Positions 1 to 4,566 of a DNA stretch of 6,748 bases are shown here, one piece after another (within the stretch, counting starts at the first letter, position 1; each line of letters opens with the position of its first letter). Made by a program: the position numbers and the translations under genes. The DNA lies in contig CAZEUZ010000173.1 of the NCBI GenBank assembly GCA_964515805.1, forward strand, positions 1 through 6,748. The letters are read 5' to 3'. The notes beneath the pieces are model-generated. The model was not told where the DNA came from. It searched no databases and was given only the letters and a program-made list of their open reading frames with translations. Origin of the DNA: CAZEUZ01 sp964515805 (lineage in GTDB: Bacteria; Pseudomonadota; Gammaproteobacteria; Pseudomonadales; Cellvibrionaceae).

Positions 1-939
1 TTTTGGTGTTTTCTGTTGCTGAAGAGATTCAATGCTGGTGGCTCCACGATCAGCAGATAACAGCAAAAAGCCCTCTTTACTGAGTGCCTGCAAATTCTCG
101 AGCGCCTTTAAACCTGCATAGGGAAAAGGCAATGCAGAACAATCGAGATGCTGAGTATACTCGGTAAGAATTTGCCACCAAAGGGGGTTAGTGTAGAATT
201 TCTCGGTGGTTATTGGTCGCCGTCGATAATGAATTTTTTTAACCGTTGACAAGCCATCTTTAACGACTTGCCCTTCACTGTCCATACCAACCAGACAGCC
301 TTCATAAATTTCTCCTTCCTCAATAAAGAATAAATCCTGGCGTAAACTATCGAAAAAATAGTTGGCCACTAACACCAGCGGTGTATGTAAACTCTTGGGC
401 GCCAGCGACCGGCCACTTTCCCGCAAAAGAACGGATGTATCTTTTTCTACATCAAAACGGGCAAAATCCAGGCGCCCTTGTTGAACCCAGGATTGGAGCT
501 TTTCGTGGCGACGCCATGTCGCTATGTTGGTCTCTGTAAAATCTGTCATTACATAGCAGAAGGGAACATCTCGAAAGGGCGACTGATCTACCAAGACAAA
601 AAACTGCTTCATGAAATGATAACTGAAACGTCCGCTGCCCGTCCCCAACTCGAGCAAGTAAATCGGCTCTGAGAAAGCGTCAGATCGATCGTTGACAGCA
701 ATATATTCGCGATTTCTTATCCAATCGCGCAAAAACCCAAACACAACTTGTGCATAGGCATGTGCCGTGAAAGGATTACTGGTAATATAATGCGGTACTT
801 GCTTTGTATTCCAGGCATCAGCGCCTGTTCGGTCAAAATATTGGCGCTGCCATTCCCAAATTGGCGATTTCCTGAGAGGGAAAAAACCAGCTTCCCCGTT
901 GTTACCTGCCGGAATATCAAATTCCAGAATTTCTTTCAT
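1..939 (-). CDS. SAM-dependent methyltransferase-like protein, partial (3' end beyond window)
   Basis: Reading the minus strand from an ATG at 939-937 gives 313 codons with no stop before the left edge, so the C-terminus is missing. Residues 94-105 read YLLELGTGSGRF, a glycine-rich motif I as in class I SAM-binding methyltransferases. NYFFDSL (193-199) resembles the N-[EY]-x-x-D-[AS]-L segment of the MidA/DUF185 methyltransferases, and FLLLSADRG (291-299) looks like a core strand and loop. There is no signal peptide or membrane segment, so it is probably cytoplasmic. The substrate cannot be told. The family is inferred from motifs only; it could be a degenerate, non-catalytic member. The start is the first ATG after the divergent promoter region, but no clear Shine-Dalgarno precedes it (the upstream bases are AT-rich). 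It faces away from the copper operon and shows no functional link to it. Confidence 0.8.
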   Translation of the reverse strand, partial: MKEILEFDIPAGNNGEAGFFPLRKSPIWEWQRQYFDRTGADAWNTKQVPHYITSNPFTAHAYAQVVFGFLRDWIRNREYIAVNDRSDAFSEPIYLLELGTGSGRFSYHFMKQFFVLVDQSPFRDVPFCYVMTDFTETNIATWRRHEKLQSWVQQGRLDFARFDVEKDTSVLLRESGRSLAPKSLHTPLVLVANYFFDSLRQDLFFIEEGEIYEGCLVGMDSEGQVVKDGLSTVKKIHYRRRPITTEKFYTNPLWWQILTEYTQHLDCSALPFPYAGLKALENLQALSKEGFLLLSADRGATSIESLQQQKTPK

Positions 940-986
940 AGTAGTAAAGTTATATTGATATTTTTTGAGATTAATAAATACTCTAG

Positions 987-1004
987 TAATCAAACCTTTG
1001 ATTA
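987..1004. repeat. Perfect 8-bp inverted repeat, possible operator
   Basis: TAATCAAA at 987-994 and TTTGATTA at 997-1004 are exact reverse complements separated by CC. The repeat covers the -10 and part of the spacer of the leftward promoter, where a dimeric repressor could bind. It lies about 20 bases upstream of the rightward -35, so one protein could affect both directions. It does not match any operator I recognise (it is not a CusR or CueR box). With AT-rich arms, chance is possible. Confidence 0.4.
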
Positions 1005-1017
1005 TTTTAGTTGTCAA
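989..1017 (-). promoter_or_regulatory. Candidate sigma70 promoter for the leftward gene
   Basis: On the minus strand a perfect TTGACA (1017-1012) is followed after 17 bases by TTTGAT (994-989), which matches TATAAT at 4 of 6 positions. Transcription would start near 982, leaving about 43 bases of AT-rich leader before the ATG at 939. The spacing and -35 are ideal and the -10 is moderate. This is a prediction from consensus only. Confidence 0.5.
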
Positions 1018-1023
1018 CATATT

Positions 1024-1052
1024 CTGGCAATGCTTAACTAAAAGCGTATACT
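1024..1052 (+). promoter_or_regulatory. Candidate sigma70 promoter for the Cys-rich gene and cus operon
   Basis: CTGGCA (1024-1029, 4 of 6 to TTGACA) and TATACT (1047-1052, 5 of 6 to TATAAT) are 17 bases apart, placing a start near 1059 and a leader of about 33 bases before the first start codon. No convincing promoter is seen between 1508 and 1642, so this may also drive cusCBA. No MerR-type 19-20 base spacer or clear copper operator is visible. Confidence 0.45.
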
Positions 1053-1081
1053 ACTTTGCCGACTGAAGGGTTCAACCTAAC

Positions 1082-1102
1082 GAGGCTTAAAATGTGTTAA
1101 TG
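1082..1102 (+). promoter_or_regulatory. Shine-Dalgarno and two-codon mini-ORF overlapping the Cys-rich gene start
   Basis: GAGG (1082-1085) lies six bases before ATG at 1092, the ideal distance, but this ATG opens only Met-Cys-stop (ATG TGT TAA, 1092-1100). The last A of that stop is the first base of an ATG (1100-1102) in frame with the Cys-rich protein, a TAATG coupling arrangement. A GTG at 1094, also in frame with the long protein, sits eight bases after the same GAGG. Which start is used decides whether the mini-ORF is real. Confidence 0.4.
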
Positions 1103-1507
1103 CATGGTAATATTGTACATATGCGCAAATCTAACAACACGTGCTCGTGGAAATTTGTAGCAATCCTCACAATTCTGTTGTTGCAATTGTTTAGTACCAA
1201 TGTGTATGCAGCGAAAATAAAGCCGTCATTGAACTGTCACGAGGCTGACTATAGTTTTAGCTCAAAATCAGATACAGATGATTCAATTTCAGAAAAAACA
1301 TCGCTAAAATCTATAAAACATACTCAATTATGCTGCGATAGCAGCAATTGCTCGACAATTGCATGTCATGCATCCGGAGCGATAGTCAATTCAGATTCAA
1401 CGCTCTTTCTTGGCATTTATCTATCCTCCTCACAACACCGATCTGCAAGTGTTTCATCACTTGTTAAACGACATAATTCTCTCTTCCGTCCCCCCATTTT
1501 GAGCTGA
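1094..1507 (+). CDS. Small secreted Cys/His-rich protein upstream of cusCBA, putative metal-binding
   Basis: This frame encodes up to 137 residues that I do not recognise as a named protein. A signal peptide is clear: from Met10 (ATG 1121) a lysine/arginine-bearing stretch is followed by hydrophobic AILTILLLQLF and a VYA-A cleavage region near residue 40, so the protein should reach the periplasm. The mature part has Cys48-His49, His76, Cys80-Cys81, Cys86, Cys91-His92, His115 and His127, a spacing suited to binding a soft metal or forming disulfides, and ends near LFRPPIL. The remainder is serine-rich. Small Cys/His-rich exported proteins occur ahead of copper or heavy-metal efflux genes in other proteobacteria (CopL-like proteins are one example). 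Kinship to CopL is a guess from size and place. The start is unsettled: GTG 1094 and ATG 1100 are near the only GAGG, while ATG 1121 gives the most normal signal peptide but has no good ribosome site. The widest extent is given. Confidence 0.75.
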   Translation: MLMHGNIVHMRKSNNTCSWKFVAILTILLLQLFSTNVYAAKIKPSLNCHEADYSFSSKSDTDDSISEKTSLKSIKHTQLCCDSSNCSTIACHASGAIVNSDSTLFLGIYLSSSQHRSASVSSLVKRHNSLFRPPILS

Positions 1508-1518
1508 TCACACGACAG

Positions 1519-1583
1519 TTGCGCCTATTCAACAGGCGTAAGCTGGATACCTGTTCCCGGTATTATCCTAGTTGACGGATAAT
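1519..1583 (+). promoter_or_regulatory. Structured intergenic leader with overlapping alternative hairpins
   Basis: Four stems can be drawn by eye. A: 1519-1526 with 1534-1541 (eight pairs, one G-U, loop ATTCAAC). B: AACAGG 1531-1536 with CCTGTT 1550-1555. C: ATACC 1547-1551 with GGTAT 1559-1563. D: ATTATCC 1562-1568 with GGATAAT 1577-1583. A excludes B, B excludes C and C excludes D, so the RNA could fold in at least two ways. None is followed by a T tract, so none is an ordinary intrinsic terminator. The stretch separates the Cys-rich gene from cusC. Function is inferred only from the pairing pattern. Confidence 0.35.
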
Positions 1584-1630
1584 TTCGACCCATTCTCACT
1601 ATAAAGATCGCCTAATGTGTAGATCTACTT

Positions 1631-1642
1631 GGGGATAATTCA
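1631..1642 (+). promoter_or_regulatory. Ribosome binding site of cusC, complementary to an upstream segment
   Basis: GGGGA (1631-1635) is seven bases before the cusC ATG and is the probable Shine-Dalgarno. It is part of GGATAATT (1633-1640), an exact copy of GGATAATT at 1577-1584. Both copies are complementary to ATTATCC at 1562-1568. Thus 1562-1568 could either form the local hairpin with 1577-1583 or pair with 1633-1639 and hide the ribosome site. Confidence 0.5.
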
Positions 1643-3019
1643 ATGAAAATACTATTACAGTTGCATGTGACAAGCATTGTAGCTATTGGCATATTGCTAA
1701 ACGTTGCCCATGCAAATTTTTACACGCTTGATCAAGCTATAATTCAAGCGCAGAAACACGATCCATGGCTAATGGCAAGCGTACAACGGCAACGAAGCTT
1801 GGAGGCAAGAAGCATCGCTGCCGGTACGCTTCCTGATCCAACAGTGAATGCTACTTTAACTAATTTGCCTGTCGATAGCTTCGACTTTAATCAAGAGAAT
1901 ATGACCCAATTCAAATTAGGCATCAGTCAATTATTTCCCCGTGGTGAAACCCGCTTATTGGAACAACAGCACCTTGAAAGGTTGAGTCAAATTCAACCCC
2001 ACGCCCGTGAAGACCGTAAAGCACAGGTTGCAATGACGGTTGCCCATGTGTGGTTAGAGGTTTATCGCAATAAAAAAACCATCAGCTTGATTGAAAAGGA
2101 CAGGCGATTATTTGAGCATTTAGTGGATGTCGCTCAATCGAACTACGCTACCGCAATAGGAAGAACTCGGCAGCAGGATCTTATCCGGGCGCAATTGGAG
2201 CTTACGCGCCTGGATGATCGGTTGATGCGACTGAGTCAACAGAGAGATATACATCTGGCTAAACTAGGTGAGTGGCTAAACGATCTTTCCATCTCTTTTT
2301 TGACCGATTTTCCTTTAGTAAAAGAGGGTAATCAACATTTCATCCAATTGCTGGCACCTCAATTAGTCGGTGAGATGGCAGTAAAAGATTCACCGGCAAA
2401 GCAAGACGAGTTGTTAGCAGTCTTAGTTCAACATCCAAAAATTAAAGGCATTGATTGGAGGATACAGGCGTTTGATGCAGGTGTTGCACTGGCCAAACAA
2501 AGTTATAAGCCGCAATGGGGAGTAAATGCGAGCTATGGCTATCGCGATCAAACCCTCGTGGGAGATGATCGGCCTGATTTCTTCTCTATTGGCATGATGC
2601 TGGATATACCGCTGTTTACCGTCAATCGCCAGGATAAGACGGTTCAGTCAGCTCAAGCGGAGTTTGCGGCGGTAAAAACTGAGCGGCTGTTGGCGCTGCG
2701 TCAATTAAAATCAGGATATGAATCAGCTGAGGCCATGTATAGTCGATTGGTCGAACGCAAACGGCTCTTTGATTCCCGGTTATTGAAGAAAATGGATCAG
2801 CAAGCGCAAGCCTCGCTTGCGGCTTATACCAATGATGATGGCGATTTTGCCGAAGCAGTGCGTGCCCGTATCGCCACCTTAAACGCACGGATTGATGCAC
2901 TGGATATTGATGTCGACCGACAAAAAAGTATCGCTCAACTCAATTACTTTCAGGCTGGTGTCGTCAACACACCGGAAAATTTGACCTCGCTGCATTTTGA
3001 TCGCGTGCAGCAACAATAA
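1643..3019 (+). CDS. cusC: Outer-membrane factor of the Cu/Ag efflux pump (TolC family, CusC/CzcC-like)
   Basis: The 458-residue protein is close in length to E. coli CusC (about 460) and should form the trimeric outer-membrane and periplasmic channel of the pump. A signal peptide occupies residues 1-24 with an AHA-N cleavage site, and the mature protein starts NFYTLDQAI, the usual beginning of the first outer-membrane efflux repeat. Residues 170-194 (Tyr/Ala-x-Gly-Arg-x-Arg-Gln-Gln-Asp-Leu then Arg-Ala-Gln-x-Glu-Leu) are a typical helical repeat of the family. The second repeat begins near residue 275, and a strand ending DIPLF lies near 320. No lipobox Cys follows the signal peptide, unlike lipidated E. 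coli CusC. The symbol therefore rests on operon position next to a clear CusA more than on close similarity; czcC-like would be as fair from this protein alone. The stop is 23 bases before cusB. Confidence 0.9.
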   Translation: MKILLQLHVTSIVAIGILLNVAHANFYTLDQAIIQAQKHDPWLMASVQRQRSLEARSIAAGTLPDPTVNATLTNLPVDSFDFNQENMTQFKLGISQLFPRGETRLLEQQHLERLSQIQPHAREDRKAQVAMTVAHVWLEVYRNKKTISLIEKDRRLFEHLVDVAQSNYATAIGRTRQQDLIRAQLELTRLDDRLMRLSQQRDIHLAKLGEWLNDLSISFLTDFPLVKEGNQHFIQLLAPQLVGEMAVKDSPAKQDELLAVLVQHPKIKGIDWRIQAFDAGVALAKQSYKPQWGVNASYGYRDQTLVGDDRPDFFSIGMMLDIPLFTVNRQDKTVQSAQAEFAAVKTERLLALRQLKSGYESAEAMYSRLVERKRLFDSRLLKKMDQQAQASLAAYTNDDGDFAEAVRARIATLNARIDALDIDVDRQKSIAQLNYFQAGVVNTPENLTSLHFDRVQQQ

Positions 3020-3042
3020 GAGAAAAATAACAGGAGAAAAAT

Positions 3043-4563
3043 ATGAAATTCACCGCATTTCTTATTCTAGGTTTAGTAATTGGCAGCTCACTAACCTATA
3101 TATTTGTTGGTGGAAGTGACAACAGTGCTGGGACAGACAGCGGCGAAAAAGAACCGTTGTACTGGGTGGCACCGATGGATGCCAACTACCGGCGAGATAA
3201 ACCAGGTCAATCCCCTATGGGAATGGATTTAATTCCTGTCTATGAAGAAGATACCGCAGCAAACGGCGCTGGCCCGGGAACTATTACCATCAATTCCAGC
3301 GTAATCAATAATCTGGGAGTGAGAACGGCAATCGCTGAAAAAAAGGCATTGCAAGAGGAGATATCGACAGTCGGCTATGTGCAATACGACGAAAAGCAAC
3401 TGGTTCATATTCATCCGCGCGTGTCCGGCTGGATCGATACCCTTTATGTCAAAGCGACGGGAGATCCGGTAAAAAAAGGTGCGCCACTCTATGCGCTTTA
3501 TTCACCTGAATTAGTCAATGCACAAGAAGAACTGATTTTGGCGTTGAATACTTCACAAAATAGTGTCAATTCCCGATTAATCAAAGCAGCAGAAGACCGC
3601 TTGAGGGCGTTGCAGATACCGCCTGCCTTTATCCAAAGACTCAAGCAGACAAAAACTATTCAACAGAATGTCACGTTTTACTCGCCACAAGATGGCGTAG
3701 TCGATAATTTAAATGTCAGAGAGGGCTTTTACGTTCAACCTGGAACTACGTTGTTCAGTATCGGCAACCTGGACCGGGTCTGGGTAGAGGCGGAAGTATT
3801 TGAAAGGCAGTCTGCCCTGGTCAAAAAAGGAGCCAAAGTGACCATGACCTTGGATTATTTGCCCGGCAAAATCTGGCATGGACAGGTTGATTACATCTAT
3901 CCCACCCTAGATAGTACGACCCGTACGGTCAGATTGCGGCTGGAGTTCGACAATCCAGATAATCAACTGCTGCCCAATATGTTTGCCCAGGTAGTTATTT
4001 ATTCAGAAAGTGACCCTTCGACATTGCTAATTCCACGAGAGGGATTGATTCGCACCGGCGAGCAAGATCGTGTCGTGCTGGCGTTGGGAGAGGGCAGCTT
4101 TAAGTCCGTAGCCGTGGAAGCGGGCAGGGAAGATCAACATTATGTCGAGATTCTCAACGGTCTCAAAGAAGGTGAAAGCATTGTGTCTTCGGCGCAATTT
4201 CTAATCGATTCCGAATCCAGCAAGACCTCTGATTTTAAGCGAATGCACAGCAAGGAGAACCTGCCTGATTCAGTTTGGGTAGCTGCTGTAATTGAAGATC
4301 GGCTGCCTGATCAGCGAGTCGTTACTGTTCGTCACGACGCCATTGCGGAATGGAGTATGGCGGCCATGACGATGAATTTTTCCATTGCCGAAACCATTAA
4401 TATCGAAAGCTTGACTCCCGGTACCGAGCTGCACATGCAAATTACTATGGGTGATTCGGGTCTATATGAAATTATTGGTGTCCATATTATGTCGCCGGGT
4501 TCTGATAAAGCTCAGAGCGAGGCGTCAACGGATGCATCGGCAGACTCGGTGAAAGGGGAATAA
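3043..4563 (+). CDS. cusB: Periplasmic adaptor of the Cu/Ag efflux pump with fused C-terminal CusF-like domain
   Basis: This 506-residue membrane fusion protein joins the RND pump to the outer-membrane channel; it is about 100 residues longer than E. coli CusB. Residues 1-24 form a signal/anchor segment. Residues 39-67 are the heavy-metal-binding motif of CusB-type adaptors (YW-x-x-PM, then KPG-x-SP-MGMDL-x-PVY) with Met45, Met59 and Met61 matching the three metal-binding methionines of CusB, though the first gap is one residue shorter. The barrel-sandwich halves are around 107-160 and 212-245, with a short alpha-helical hairpin between; beta-barrel and membrane-proximal parts follow to about 390. 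Residues 411-483 form a CusF-like domain: His431, then AAMTMNF with Met442 and Met444. The position of the CusF copper-capping Trp holds Met439. A Ser/Ala/Asp-rich tail closes the protein. AGGAG at 3032-3036 is six bases before the ATG. Confidence 0.95.
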   Translation: MKFTAFLILGLVIGSSLTYIFVGGSDNSAGTDSGEKEPLYWVAPMDANYRRDKPGQSPMGMDLIPVYEEDTAANGAGPGTITINSSVINNLGVRTAIAEKKALQEEISTVGYVQYDEKQLVHIHPRVSGWIDTLYVKATGDPVKKGAPLYALYSPELVNAQEELILALNTSQNSVNSRLIKAAEDRLRALQIPPAFIQRLKQTKTIQQNVTFYSPQDGVVDNLNVREGFYVQPGTTLFSIGNLDRVWVEAEVFERQSALVKKGAKVTMTLDYLPGKIWHGQVDYIYPTLDSTTRTVRLRLEFDNPDNQLLPNMFAQVVIYSESDPSTLLIPREGLIRTGEQDRVVLALGEGSFKSVAVEAGREDQHYVEILNGLKEGESIVSSAQFLIDSESSKTSDFKRMHSKENLPDSVWVAAVIEDRLPDQRVVTVRHDAIAEWSMAAMTMNFSIAETINIESLTPGTELHMQITMGDSGLYEIIGVHIMSPGSDKAQSEASTDASADSVKGE

Positions 4564-4566
4564 ACA
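4554..4566 (+). promoter_or_regulatory. cusA ribosome binding site inside the end of cusB
   Basis: AGGGGA (4554-4559) lies in the last codons of cusB and seven bases before the cusA ATG; only three bases separate the TAA from that ATG. This favours translational coupling and balanced production of adaptor and pump. Confidence 0.7.

Noticed and set aside
478..672. Plus-strand frame of 64 residues
   Set aside because: It lies wholly antisense to the methyltransferase-like gene, whose motifs are coherent across the same bases.
717..1041. Short open frames of 67 (minus) and 97 (plus) residues over the start of the leftward gene
   Set aside because: They overlap the longer methyltransferase-like frame or the promoter region, have no domain sense and no ribosome site.
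1519..1541. Intrinsic terminator after the Cys-rich gene
   Set aside because: The stem is followed by AGCTGG and no T run, so it lacks the second half of a rho-independent terminator.
1572..1605. Separate promoter for cusC made of TTGACG (1572-1577) and TATAAA (1600-1605)
   Set aside because: The 22-base spacer is too long for sigma70 and beyond the 19-20 bases of MerR-activated promoters; with normal spacing neither element has a partner.
2622..2900. Minus-strand frame of 92 residues inside cusC
   Set aside because: It is antisense to a conserved efflux-protein segment and its composition is not protein-like.
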